In this document: one piece after another, positions 1-8,234 of the stretch
Layout: each line of letters begins with the position of its first letter
How positions within the stretch are numbered: the first letter of the stretch is position 1
Source: Pseudodesulfovibrio hydrargyri
GTDB taxonomy: Bacteria; Desulfobacterota; Desulfovibrionia; Desulfovibrionales; Desulfovibrionaceae
Assembly: GCF_001874525.1 (NCBI RefSeq)
Contig: NZ_LKAQ01000004.1
Span: 2,261,590-2,325,589, forward strand
Direction of reading: 5' to 3'
DNA: 64,000 bases
Made by a program: the position numbers and the translations under genes
The notes under the pieces: model-generated
Seen by the model: the letters and a program-made list of their open reading frames with translations, nothing else
Databases searched by the model: none
Told to the model about the DNA's origin: nothing

Positions 1-176
1 TGGGCAGGGCATTCCGTAATTTCTATTACGTGTTCACGTCAATTCGCCTAGCGTGCCGATTCGCTTGAAAGTTTTTTGAAGTTGCCTATTGATTTTGTTT
101 GTAAAGCGCGATACGACGTTGTTAATTAATTTTTCCGGGGGGTTATAGCACGAACTCGGAAAAAGAATGTTATTCG

Positions 177-201
177 TGTCACGTTTTTGTTAATCGTGAC
201 A
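177..201. promoter_or_regulatory. Inverted repeat upstream of hynB, possible operator
   Basis: TGTCACG (177-183) and CGTGACA (195-201) form a perfect 7-bp inverted repeat with an 11-bp spacer in the AT-rich leader, about 100 bp before the hynB start. It could bind a dimeric regulator. The arms do not match a consensus I can name confidently, and no convincing -24/-12 or -35/-10 promoter was identified in this leader. Confidence 0.3.
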
Positions 202-303
202 AGGAGACGGTTTAGGTCCGAGTTCGGGCTTGTGCCCGGCGGTTATGACGGGAATAACGGTGTTCTCCGCCATAACAGACTCATTTTATTACGGAGGTGT
301 TCT

Positions 304-1290
304 ATGAAATTTTCCGTAGGTCATGGCAAGGAAGGAGCCGTGGAACGGCTGGAAAAACGCGGCGTCTCTCGCCGTGATTTCATGAAGTTCTGCGGAACCG
401 TGGCCGCAGTGATGGGCATGGGTCCGGCTTTCGCCCCGAAAGTCGCCGAAGCCCTCACAGCTGACAACAGGCCCGACGTCATTTGGCTGCACAACGCAGA
501 ATGTACCGGTTGTTCCGAATCCATCCTGAGGACCGTCGAGCCCTACATCGACGCCCTCATCCTGGACTACATCTCGCTGAACTACCATGAGACCATCATG
601 GCGGCGGCGGGTCATGCCGCAGAGAAGGCTCTGTGGGATACGGTCAACGCCGGCAACTTCGTGGCCGTCATCGAGGGCGGCGTCCCGACCGCTCCGGCCG
701 GCACCGCCAACGAGGCGGGCGCGTACGGCAAGGTCGGCGGCCACACCATGCTGGAGACCACCACCAAGGTCGTCAACGCCGCCAGCGCCACGATCACGTA
801 CGGTACCTGCGCTTCCTACGGCGGCGTGCAGAAGGCCGCTCCGAACCCGACCGCGGCCAAGGGCGTCGGCGAGCTGTTCCCGGGCAAGGCGTTCATCAAC
901 GTGCCCGGCTGTCCGCCCAACCCCTACAACCTGGTCGGCACCATCGTGCACTTCCTGACCAAGGGCATGCCCGATCTCGACGACGTCGGGCGTCCGACCC
1001 TCTTCTTCGGCGAGACGGTGCACGACAACTGCCCGAGGCAGGAGCATTTCGACATGGACGAATTCGCGCCTTCCTTCGGTTCCGAAGAAGCCCGCAAGGG
1101 CTGGTGTCTGCGTAAGCTCGGTTGTCGCGGTCCCGAGACCTTCAACAACTGCCCCAAGGTCACGTTCAACCAGTACAACTGGCCTGTCCAGTCCGGCCAC
1201 CCCTGCATCGGCTGCTCACAGCCCGATTTCTGGGACGGCGCCGACTGGGATGGCGAAACCTACTTCTACGCCGACCTCACCGACATGTAG
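304..1290 (+). CDS. hynB: [NiFe] hydrogenase small subunit, periplasmic
   Basis: This is the electron-transfer subunit of a periplasmic uptake-type [NiFe] hydrogenase; its iron-sulfur relay takes electrons from the HynA active site to cytochrome c3. A twin-arginine signal (SRRDFMKF, Arg23-Arg24) and hydrophobic stretch precede the mature domain. Proximal-cluster cysteines are seen in ECTGC (Cys67, Cys70), GTCASYGG and NVPGCPP. Distal/medial ligands lie in [14 protein letters not shown] and HPCIGC. The proline in NWPVQSGHP matches the [3Fe-4S] medial cluster type of standard [NiFe] enzymes. The start is set by GGAGGT at 293-298, six bases before ATG 304; an in-frame upstream start at 187 lacks a site and would bury the Tat signal. 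The length of 328 aa is normal. hynA follows after 67 bp. Confidence 0.96.
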   Translation: MKFSVGHGKEGAVERLEKRGVSRRDFMKFCGTVAAVMGMGPAFAPKVAEALTADNRPDVIWLHNAECTGCSESILRTVEPYIDALILDYISLNYHETIMAAAGHAAEKALWDTVNAGNFVAVIEGGVPTAPAGTANEAGAYGKVGGHTMLETTTKVVNAASATITYGTCASYGGVQKAAPNPTAAKGVGELFPGKAFINVPGCPPNPYNLVGTIVHFLTKGMPDLDDVGRPTLFFGETVHDNCPRQEHFDMDEFAPSFGSEEARKGWCLRKLGCRGPETFNNCPKVTFNQYNWPVQSGHPCIGCSQPDFWDGADWDGETYFYADLTDM

Positions 1291-1357
1291 TCGGCGGTCC
1301 GCAAGGGTTTCGTCCAACTAACGCAGACAGAATCAGAATTCTTAAGGAGGATACAAT

Positions 1358-3076
1358 ATGTCTGGTTGCTCCCCTAAAGCCGCCCCGATGGCGCATGGGA
1401 AACACGATGTCGTAGTTGATCCGGTCACCAGGATCGAGGGTCACCTGCGCATCGAGGCCGTGGTCGAAGATGGCAAAATCGTGGACGTCCGCAGCAGCTC
1501 CCAGCTGTTCCGCGGTCTGGAGATCATCCTGAAAGGCCGTGATCCCCGCGATGCCCAGCACTTCACCCAGCGCTCCTGCGGCGTCTGCACCTACGTGCAC
1601 GCGCTCGCTTCCGTCCGCTGCGTCGACAATGCCGTCGGCGTGGACAAGGAACTGCCCCACAACGCGACCATCATCCGCAACCTGGTGCTGGCCGCCCAGT
1701 TCATGCACGACCACATCGTGCATTTCTATCACCTGCATGCCCTGGACTTCGTCGACGTCACCGGCTGTCTGTCCGCCGACGTCAACAAGACCGCTGAAAT
1801 CGCCGCCGCCGTCGCCAAGACCGTGCGCCCCGATCCCAAGATCGTCACCTCCAAGGAAGACCTTCAGAAGACCAAGGACACCGTCAAGAGCATCGTCGAC
1901 TCCGGCCGTCTGGGCATCTTCACCAACGCCTACTTCCTCGGCGGACACCCGGCCTACGTGCTGCCGCCCGAGGTCAACCTGCTGGCCACCAACCACTACC
2001 TGAACGCCCTGCACCTGCAGGTCAAGGCCGCCCGGGCCATGGCGGTGTTCGGTGCCAAGAACCCGCACACCCAGTTCACCGTCATGGGCGGCGTGTCCTG
2101 CTACGAGGGTCTGACCGACAAGTACATCAACGACTTCCTGGCCCTGTACGCGGACATCAAGGACTTCATCCTCGACTGCTACATCCCGGACCTCATCGCC
2201 GTTGCCGGCTACTACAAGGATTGGGCCTCCATCGGCGGCACCACCAACTTCATGAGCTTCGGCGAATACCCGGCGCAGGGCGGCGAGGCCGACCTGAACT
2301 CCCGGTACATCAAGCCCGGCGTCATCTTCGATCGCAAGATCACCGACGTCCAGGCCTTTGATCCGAGCAAGATTGAAGAGCACGTCAAACACTCCTGGTA
2401 CAAGGACGGTTCCCCGAAGCATCCTTACGCCGGCGTCACCGATCCCATGTACACCAGCCTGGACGACAAGGCGAAGTACTCCTGGATGAAGGCTCCCCGC
2501 TACGACGGCAAGTCCACCGAAGTGGGCCCGCTGGCCACCTGCCTGGTCAACTACGGTCTGGGCCATCCCGAGTTCGTCAAGTACGTCAACTTCGTGCTCG
2601 GCAAACTGGAAGTCGGCCCCGAGGCCCTCTTCTCCACCCTGGGCCGCACCGGCGCCCGCGGTATCGAGTGCCTGATCACCTGCCTGAAGACCGAAGACAT
2701 GGTCAACGATCTGAAGGAGAATATCGCCAAGGGCAACCTCGACATCTGCAAGGATTGGGACATGCCCGCCGAAGCGCAGGGCGTCGGCTTCGTCAACGCT
2801 CCCCGCGGCGGCCTGAGCCACTGGATCGACATCAAGGGCGGCAAGATCGACAACTTCCAGCTCGTGGTCCCGTCCACCTGGAACCTCGGTCCCCGCTGCG
2901 ACAACAACCTGCCCGGCCCCACTGAAGAGGCCCTGCTGGACAACACCCCGATCGCCGATCCGGAACGCCCGGTCGAGATCCTGCGTACCGTCCACTCCTA
3001 TGACCCCTGCATCGCCTGCGGCGTGCACGTCATCGACAACAAGACCGGCAACGTCAAAAAGTTCCGCGTCTTGTAA
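1358..3076 (+). CDS. hynA: [NiFe] hydrogenase large (catalytic) subunit
   Basis: This 572-aa subunit holds the Ni-Fe(CN)2CO site that splits or forms H2. The N-terminal ligand motif is RSCGVC (Cys74, Cys77). The C-terminal motif is DPCIACGVH (Cys551, Cys554), with an ordinary cysteine codon, so this is not the selenocysteine [NiFeSe] type. The last 15 residues after His557 are the extension normally removed by the HynC/HyaD endopeptidase, a candidate for which is encoded at 25078-25632. AAGGAGG at 1344-1350 fixes the start. It has no signal peptide and is expected to cross the membrane with HynB through Tat. It is co-transcribed with hynB and followed by a strong terminator. Confidence 0.97.
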   Translation: MSGCSPKAAPMAHGKHDVVVDPVTRIEGHLRIEAVVEDGKIVDVRSSSQLFRGLEIILKGRDPRDAQHFTQRSCGVCTYVHALASVRCVDNAVGVDKELPHNATIIRNLVLAAQFMHDHIVHFYHLHALDFVDVTGCLSADVNKTAEIAAAVAKTVRPDPKIVTSKEDLQKTKDTVKSIVDSGRLGIFTNAYFLGGHPAYVLPPEVNLLATNHYLNALHLQVKAARAMAVFGAKNPHTQFTVMGGVSCYEGLTDKYINDFLALYADIKDFILDCYIPDLIAVAGYYKDWASIGGTTNFMSFGEYPAQGGEADLNSRYIKPGVIFDRKITDVQAFDPSKIEEHVKHSWYKDGSPKHPYAGVTDPMYTSLDDKAKYSWMKAPRYDGKSTEVGPLATCLVNYGLGHPEFVKYVNFVLGKLEVGPEALFSTLGRTGARGIECLITCLKTEDMVNDLKENIAKGNLDICKDWDMPAEAQGVGFVNAPRGGLSHWIDIKGGKIDNFQLVVPSTWNLGPRCDNNLPGPTEEALLDNTPIADPERPVEILRTVHSYDPCIACGVHVIDNKTGNVKKFRVL

Positions 3077-3104
3077 GAGTGCAGGCGCTGACGCGCTAAA
3101 AAAC

Positions 3105-3136
3105 AGAGGCCCGGCTTTTGCCGGGCCTCTTTTTTT
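3105..3136 (+). terminator. Intrinsic terminator of hynBA
   Basis: The arms AGAGGCCCGGC (3105-3115) and GCCGGGCCTCT (3120-3130) close a TTTT loop and are followed by six T. It lies 28 bp after the hynA stop and about 21 bp before the inferred left end of the Mu-like element, so hynBA keeps its own terminator. Confidence 0.93.
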
Positions 3137-3157
3137 CGCGCTGGTGCCTGTGGCGGC

Positions 3158-3335
3158 TATAGGGGGACAGCCAAGATGAGAAGGCAGAGGGTGCCGGGGA
3201 ATCCGGGCGAATATGGGACGAATGAAGGACGGGCGCGGGATTCCCGGGAATTCTTGGTTTGACGGGGGCGTCTTTCCAACTTGAGAGAGAACTCAAACGA
3301 ACAGCCGCGTTTTGACAGACAACCTGAGAAGGAGT
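3158..3335 (+). other. Left end with three putative transposase-binding sites (L1-L3)
   Basis: Three sites share a YAAnnTGAGARR-like core: CAAGATGAGAAGG (TGAG at 3177), CAACTTGAGAGAG (TGAG at 3282) and CAACCTGAGAAGG (TGAG at 3325). Their spacings, 105 and 43 bp, are close to the L1-L2-L3 layout of phage Mu. Aligning L1 with the outermost right site places the element end at 3158, where the top strand reads TATAGG rather than the TG expected at a Mu-family end. About 15 of the first 23 positions agree with the inverted right end. Confidence 0.55.
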
Positions 3336-3359
3336 CCGTCCAAACGCGGCTGTTCGTTT
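3295..3359. repeat. 18-bp perfect inverted repeat around site L3
   Basis: AAACGAACAGCCGCGTTT (3295-3312) is repeated in inverse at 3342-3359, with a 29-nt loop holding the third putative transposase-binding site. It lies just past the 3' end of the repressor gene (3369), so it may also act as that gene's terminator, though it lacks a T tract on the minus strand. Confidence 0.8.
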
Positions 3360-3368
3360 TGGCCAGGG

Positions 3369-4031
3369 CTAGGGCAGTTCTCGGCCGACCCAGACGACGT
3401 GGCCGATGATGCGCACGCCGTGTACCAGGTCCCCCTCGATGTCCACCTCTATGGGAGGATAGGCCGGGTTGTAGCTCTTGAGCAGCATTTTGCCCGGCAG
3501 CGTGTCGATCATCTTCAGGTAAACCATGTCTTCCACCCCGATGGCGTAGACCTGACCGGGGCGCGGTTCCCTTTGACTCTGGTCGATCAGAACGGTGTCG
3601 TCGTTCTCGATCTTGGGCTCCATGCTGTCGCCCGCCACGCGCATCAAAACCATTTGCGCCGGATTCCCCCGTCTGCTCAGGAACTCGTTGCGGAAGGCGT
3701 AGCGTCCGTTGACCTCGCCGCTGGATTCGAACGAGCCGGAACCCGCGGCCAACCGGGCCTGAACCAACGGAACCATGACCAACTCGGTCCCATCCATGCA
3801 AACGCGGGGGCCTTTTCCCGATTCGTCCTGCCCCGACGGTTCAATGCCTGTGACAAGCCACTGAATACTCACACCGGTTGAGTCGGCCAGAGCACATAGA
3901 AAATCTACGCTCGGGGTTCTTTCGCCACTTTCGTAGTTTCTCAATGTGTTAAGGGCGACACCAAATTGGTTCGCGTACTCCTTCTGGGACATTTTCCCGC
4001 GAAGATCTTTAATCCTTTGACCAATACTCAT
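3369..4031 (-). CDS. Phage repressor, HTH plus S24 LexA/CI-type autocleavage domain
   Basis: This is the putative master repressor of the element. An N-terminal HTH_3-type domain (about residues 5-60, MSQKEYANQFGV and following) is joined to a C-terminal peptidase S24 domain (about 85-215). The catalytic Ser136 is seen in GDSMEP and the Lys173 partner in VYLKMID, so RecA-stimulated self-cleavage, and hence DNA-damage induction, is expected. The ATG at 4031 gives 220 aa; a TTG at 4052 would add seven residues, and neither has a clear ribosome site. The gene is divergent from the early genes across an AT-rich control region, the classic lysogeny-switch layout. Mu itself uses a different repressor type; CI-like repressors occur in other Mu relatives. 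Confidence 0.88.
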   Translation of the reverse strand: MSIGQRIKDLRGKMSQKEYANQFGVALNTLRNYESGERTPSVDFLCALADSTGVSIQWLVTGIEPSGQDESGKGPRVCMDGTELVMVPLVQARLAAGSGSFESSGEVNGRYAFRNEFLSRRGNPAQMVLMRVAGDSMEPKIENDDTVLIDQSQREPRPGQVYAIGVEDMVYLKMIDTLPGKMLLKSYNPAYPPIEVDIEGDLVHGVRIIGHVVWVGRELP

Positions 4032-4094
4032 AGTGTTAAAGTCCCATGACAAAAGGTTAACGCTAACATTAACACCACGGGCAATCGATAATAC

Positions 4095-4170
4095 ACTGAT
4101 ATGATTGCAAATACTCTAATTACTACGATTCTGAACTTTAACGCAAAAAAGTGGTTGCAATATGATCAGT
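4095..4170. promoter_or_regulatory. Candidate repressor operators in the divergent control region
   Basis: ACTGATATGATTGCAA (4095-4110) and TTGCAATATGATCAGT (4155-4170) are inverted copies of one another, matching at 13 of 16 positions and separated by 44 bp. They sit between the repressor and the early operon in the only markedly AT-rich stretch of the element (about 4050-4230), which also holds GTTAACGCTAACATTAAC at 4055-4072. Two-operator DNA looping by the S24 repressor is plausible. I could not place -35/-10 boxes with confidence. Confidence 0.5.
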
Positions 4171-4348
4171 ATCGTGGTTACTAGAGGCCGTGGGCAGTCA
4201 TAAAAAATACTATTTACCAAATGCACTTTAGATGACGCCGTCCACGGGGTCAACATTCGACCTAACAAGAAACTGCTCGACCATGCCGACGCGATCCGGA
4301 CGGATGCGAGGCGGGGAGGGGGCGCAAGAAGCCATTGGAGTTGAAGCT

Positions 4349-4597
4349 ATGACCATGAGCACGAACGTGCTTGCCGGGATTGGAGCCGGCCGTGACCGAA
4401 AGCCCTTTGCGATCAAGGAATGGATGTTCGCGCGGGGGCTGACCCAGGGCGACATACGCGACAGGGTGGGCATCAGCCAGTCCGTGGTTTCCCGGACGAT
4501 CTTCGGCAGCGCGAACAACCGGCGCGTGCTGGCCTATCTGCGGGATGAAGGGTGCCCGGTTCATGCGTTGGCCCTGCCCACGGACATGAAAGCGTAA
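4349..4597 (+). CDS. Small helix-turn-helix regulator, Ner/Cro-like position
   Basis: This 82-aa basic protein has a central HTH (about residues 20-45: GLTQGDIRDRVGISQSVVSR). It is the first gene of the early operon, five bases before the transposase, the place occupied by ner in Mu. ATG 4349 is preferred over the in-frame start at 4232, because the extra N-terminus has no family-like sequence and TTGGAG at 4335-4340 fits the shorter start. A role in early-promoter control or in stimulating transposition is inferred from position only. Confidence 0.7.
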   Translation: MTMSTNVLAGIGAGRDRKPFAIKEWMFARGLTQGDIRDRVGISQSVVSRTIFGSANNRRVLAYLRDEGCPVHALALPTDMKA

Positions 4598-4601
4598 AGC
4601 T

Positions 4602-6698
4602 ATGAAAGAGTCATACACGACAAAAGAGCTTGTTGCCATTTTGGGGACAACGGCCATGACGGTCTCCCGCCGCTCCAGGCGCGAATCCTGGCAATCCAAG
4701 GCCCGCCGGGGCCGCGGCGGCGGCAGGGAGTGGATCGTCACCGGCCTCCCGGAAGACGTGCGGGCCGCGATAACCCTGCATGAGGCGAGCTCCGGCACTC
4801 CGGCACTGCCCGCCCAGGATGTGGTCATACCCGACTGGGCGCACCAGGTGGGCATGGCCCGTTTCCGGCTGGTCAGCGAATGGCGGCAGTTCGTCGGGAA
4901 GAGCAAGTCCCCCAAGGGACGGGCGACCGAGGCCTTTCTCCTTGGGATCAACGCCGGGCAGATGCTCGTCAAGGAGCATGAACTCCTCGGCGACGTGTCG
5001 GACAAGACGCTCTACCGCTGGGACAAGAGGCTGCGCGACAACGCCGAGGATTACCGCATCCTGTGCGACCGGCGCGGCAGGTGGTCGAAAGGCGGCAGGA
5101 AGGGGCTGGGGCAACTCGGGCCGGAAGCCGAAAAGGTGTTCCTCGGTTGCTGGCTGACGCCCAACAGGCCGAGCATCGCCCTGGCCTATGAGACCATGAA
5201 AGGCATTTTCGCCAAGCACGAAATCAAGGTGCCGAGCTACCGCTCCGTCGTCCGCTTCGCCCGGCGTTTCGACGAGGATCACCACGACCTGGTCGTCCTC
5301 AAGCAGGAAGGCGAGAAGGCGCTCAAGGACAAGGTTGGGCCGTACATCGCCCGCAATGACAAGCTGCTGTCTGTCGGGGACGTCCTCTTTTGTGACGGCA
5401 AGGTCCTCAACTTCCAGTGCATCCACCCGACAACGGGCAAGCCGTTTCGTCCGACGCTCATCTGCTGGTACGACTGGCGGTCCCGCATGCCGGTGGGCTG
5501 GGAGATCATGCCCTCGGAAAATACCGTGGCCATCAGCTCCGCGCTGCACATGGCCATCGGGACCCTCGCCCGGTATCCGCGTTGCGTCTACATCGACAAC
5601 GGCAAGGCCTTCCGCGCCAAGTATTTCAGCGGCGTGGACGCCGATTTCGAGGAACTCAACGGCCTGTATGCCCGGCTTGGCATCGCGGTGCAGTACAGCC
5701 GCCCCTACGAGGCCCGGACCAAAATCGTCGAGCGCTTTTTCCGCACCTTCGATTCGCAGTGCGAACGGCTTCTGCCGAGCTATGTGGGCAACTGTATAGA
5801 CAACAAGCCCGCCTGGATGAAGCGGAACGAGCAATATCACGAGGCGGCGCACAATGAATGGGTGCCCACCCTGCGCGAGGCCTCCGAAATCTTTAGGCTG
5901 TATGTCGGGTGGTACGGCCGACAGGCCCATGGCGAACTCGGCGGACAGCGTCCCCTGGATGTCCTGCACGCCGGTTTGGGTGACGGCGTGGACCTCACTG
6001 AATTGGACCGCCACTTCCTCTTCCGGCAGAAAATCCACCCCAAGCGGTGCGGATTCACCATCGGCAATGTCCGGTTTGAGTCCGACGCGCTGTACGGCCT
6101 GAATAAGCCGCTCATGGCCATGTACCGCTGGTCCGACATGGCCGAGGTGTACCTGCACACCCTCGACGGCGAACGCATCGGCACGGCCCGGCCCGTGGAG
6201 GCCCTCCATCCGCTCGCCCGCATGTTCGGCGACGAGCTTGATCTCCTCAAGGTGCGGGAAGCCAACAAGCGCCAGCGCCAGCTCAAGTCCGCCACCATGA
6301 AGATCGTGAAGGCGTTCGACGCGGAGATCGGCGAAAACGGCCTCCAATCCCTGCCGTGGATGAAGCAGGAGCGTGCCCCGCTCAAGGCCGTGCCCAAGTC
6401 CAAGAAGGCCCAGGCCGACCCCGCCCTGGACGACGCCGAAAGAGAGCGTCTGGAAGCCCTCCGGGCCAAGGTCAGGCGCCTTCCCTCGTCCGCCCTGGAA
6501 ATCCCGGACTTCTTCGCCTCCGAGTTGGAGAAGTACGAGTGGTGCTTCGAACAAGCCGTCAGGAACGGCCACGAACTCCCGAGCGAATACCAATCTTTCA
6601 TGACCGCCTACGAGGCCTCCAGGGAGTACGAGACCGCCACGGGCGCACGTTTTGATCAACTGAGGCAATTCTACCGGCAACAGAACATAGCGAGGTAA
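4602..6698 (+). CDS. Mu A-like DDE transposase
   Basis: This 698-aa protein should bind the element ends and catalyse strand transfer. The N-terminus (residues 1-55) resembles the MuA winged-helix domain (TTKELVAILGTTAMTVSRRS). The catalytic core carries Asp265 (FCDGK), Asp332 (YIDNG) and Glu377 (IVERFF), a spacing near that of MuA. A mu-transposase C-terminal beta-barrel and a basic tail follow. The length is close to MuA (663 aa) and all catalytic residues are intact. Start ATG 4602 is six bases after the previous stop, and MuB follows within 4 bp. Nothing suggests decay, so the element may still transpose if its ends are functional. Confidence 0.95.
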   Translation: MKESYTTKELVAILGTTAMTVSRRSRRESWQSKARRGRGGGREWIVTGLPEDVRAAITLHEASSGTPALPAQDVVIPDWAHQVGMARFRLVSEWRQFVGKSKSPKGRATEAFLLGINAGQMLVKEHELLGDVSDKTLYRWDKRLRDNAEDYRILCDRRGRWSKGGRKGLGQLGPEAEKVFLGCWLTPNRPSIALAYETMKGIFAKHEIKVPSYRSVVRFARRFDEDHHDLVVLKQEGEKALKDKVGPYIARNDKLLSVGDVLFCDGKVLNFQCIHPTTGKPFRPTLICWYDWRSRMPVGWEIMPSENTVAISSALHMAIGTLARYPRCVYIDNGKAFRAKYFSGVDADFEELNGLYARLGIAVQYSRPYEARTKIVERFFRTFDSQCERLLPSYVGNCIDNKPAWMKRNEQYHEAAHNEWVPTLREASEIFRLYVGWYGRQAHGELGGQRPLDVLHAGLGDGVDLTELDRHFLFRQKIHPKRCGFTIGNVRFESDALYGLNKPLMAMYRWSDMAEVYLHTLDGERIGTARPVEALHPLARMFGDELDLLKVREANKRQRQLKSATMKIVKAFDAEIGENGLQSLPWMKQERAPLKAVPKSKKAQADPALDDAERERLEALRAKVRRLPSSALEIPDFFASELEKYEWCFEQAVRNGHELPSEYQSFMTAYEASREYETATGARFDQLRQFYRQQNIAR

Positions 6699-6701
6699 TA
6701 C

Positions 6702-7394
6702 ATGCGGCAAGACATTTTCATAGAAACCGGCAACGTGGCGAAGCTGCGCAAATCCTTGAGCGCCCTGAGCGATACTGAGCGGGGCCGCCCCGGCATCGGC
6801 GTTGTCCAGGGCGAGGCCGGGCGCGGCAAGACCATGGCGGCCAGGGAATGGCACGCCGTGAACGGCGGCATCTTCCTGCGCGTGCTCGAAGGCTGGAGCC
6901 AGTTCGGTTTTTTGCAGGCGCTGACCTTTGAACTCACCGGCGAACGGCCCAACAACACCGGCCGGTGCCGGAGCCGCATCATGGAGGCCCTGGCCGAAAC
7001 GCCGCAACCGATCATCGTCGACGAGGCCGACCGCCTCCTCATGCTCCGGATCGAGGATCTGCGGGACATTCACGACATGACGGGCTGCCCCGTGATCCTG
7101 ATCGGCGAGGAAGGATTCCACCCGAAGCTCCATGCCCGCAAGCGCGTGCACTCCCGGGTGGTGGACGTGGTGAACTTCGAGCCCGTCAAGGCCGACGACG
7201 TGATGCTTTTCGCCATGCGGGCCGCCGCCCTGGAAATCTCGCCGGAGGCCAGCCACAAGCTGGCCCTGTTGGCCAAGGGCAGCTTCCGCGTGGTCTACGG
7301 CTACATCCTGCGCCTCGAGGACTACGCCAGGGCGCAAAACACCAAGGCCATCGACGCCAGGGCCGTTGAGGCCCTGCGCATCGGGAGGACCTAA
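6702..7394 (+). CDS. Mu B-like transposition ATPase
   Basis: This AAA+ target-capture protein works with the transposase: the family binds DNA as filaments, selects target sites and confers target immunity. Walker A is GEAGRGKT (residues 37-44) and Walker B is IIVDEAD (about 106-112). At 230 aa it is shorter than MuB (312 aa) and lacks the N-terminal HTH extension, as in several Mu-like prophages. It is tightly coupled to the transposase gene and to the next gene. Confidence 0.9.
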   Translation: MRQDIFIETGNVAKLRKSLSALSDTERGRPGIGVVQGEAGRGKTMAAREWHAVNGGIFLRVLEGWSQFGFLQALTFELTGERPNNTGRCRSRIMEALAETPQPIIVDEADRLLMLRIEDLRDIHDMTGCPVILIGEEGFHPKLHARKRVHSRVVDVVNFEPVKADDVMLFAMRAAALEISPEASHKLALLAKGSFRVVYGYILRLEDYARAQNTKAIDARAVEALRIGRT

Positions 7395-7396
7395 CG

Positions 7397-8017
7397 ATGG
7401 CGCCTTCCGACATGGACAAACTGCGCGGCGTGCTCCTCGGCCTGAGCGAGGGCGGCAAACACGAAATCAGCAACGTCCTCGTGTTCCAGGCCATGGCCCT
7501 GGAAACCGAGTCCGAGAAGGCCCGTGTGCGCCGCCAGCTCGACGTCATGGCGCGCCGGAGCGAGCTGACCCGCATCAGGCCCGGCCATTACACTTACAAC
7601 CCCGGAGCTGCCCGGCAGCGGGGCGAAGGCCATATTCGCATGTGGCGTGCCGTCCGGGCATCGACCGGGACTTTCGGCATCGCCGAGATCGCCGCCGTGT
7701 CGCATGTGGATGCGCCATCGGTCGGCAGGTACCTCAAGCTTTTGCTTTCACTCGGGCTTGTCCGGCGCAACGGCAAGAGGGGGGCGAGCCTTCTTTACTC
7801 CACGACCGCTTTGGGGCGCGACCGGCGTGAGACGCCGTATCCGCCCGTTGCTCGCCGCGATCCCTTTGCCGATGAACGTGCCGCCATGTCCCGGCTTGCC
7901 CGCGTATTTTTTGAAGAAGACCTGTATTCCGACCCGGCCCGGCAGGTTGTGGTCAGAGAGTGCAGGGCCATCTTGGAACGTTTTGACACCAGAACCGAAA
8001 AAGGAGGCTTTCGATGA
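7397..8017 (+). CDS. Early-region winged-helix DNA-binding protein
   Basis: The product is 206 aa. Two helix-rich, winged-helix-like segments can be seen, about residues 10-70 and 85-135 (FGIAEIAAVSHVDAPSVGRY, a plausible recognition helix). The second ends in a basic wing-like KRGASLLY. Position in the transposition operon and the HTH suggest a regulator of later genes, a job done in Mu by Mor and C, but no homology to those is apparent. The stop overlaps the next start (ATGA). Confidence 0.6.
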   Translation: MAPSDMDKLRGVLLGLSEGGKHEISNVLVFQAMALETESEKARVRRQLDVMARRSELTRIRPGHYTYNPGAARQRGEGHIRMWRAVRASTGTFGIAEIAAVSHVDAPSVGRYLKLLLSLGLVRRNGKRGASLLYSTTALGRDRRETPYPPVARRDPFADERAAMSRLARVFFEEDLYSDPARQVVVRECRAILERFDTRTEKGGFR

Positions 8018-8226
8018 GCCAAACCGCACGTACCAACAAGGATAACGGCTGGATCGTCAGGGGCGACGGCGCGATCAGCGGAGACATCATGAACTGCGCG
8101 GCCCGCATCCGCATCCTGGCCGACAGGCTCGCCGGCGAGGACCGCGTGGAGGCGAACAGCATCGCGTCCGCCGTGGCTGACGGGGCCATGCGCGTCAACG
8201 GCCTCGAACAAACCATCATCCGCTAG
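8014..8226 (+). CDS. Small early phage protein of unknown function
   Basis: This 70-aa protein is translationally coupled to the preceding gene by a 4-bp ATGA overlap and has an AAGGAGG-like site inside that gene. It is mostly helical by eye, with no cysteine cluster or membrane segment that suggests a role. It is kept as real because of the coupling and the compact operon. Confidence 0.6.
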   Translation: MSQTARTNKDNGWIVRGDGAISGDIMNCAARIRILADRLAGEDRVEANSIASAVADGAMRVNGLEQTIIR

Positions 8227-8234
8227 GAGATATC

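Noticed and set aside
1277..3028. Long open frame (583 codons) on the minus strand opposite hynA
   Set aside because: It is the mirror of a certain gene in high-GC DNA, with no family motifs and no ribosome site.
2990..3076. Possible [NiFeSe] hydrogenase with selenocysteine
   Set aside because: The C-terminal motif is DPCIACGVH with cysteine codons and the frame has no internal UGA.
3072..3080. TGTAAGAG as alternative left end of the element, matching the first six bases of the right end
   Set aside because: It would cut off the last residues of hynA and put the hynA terminator inside the element; similarity stops after six bases and no transposase site follows at the right distance.
4611..7337. 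908-codon open frame on the minus strand opposite the transposase and ATPase genes
   Set aside because: Composition artefact of GC-rich third positions; the plus-strand genes have intact catalytic motifs.
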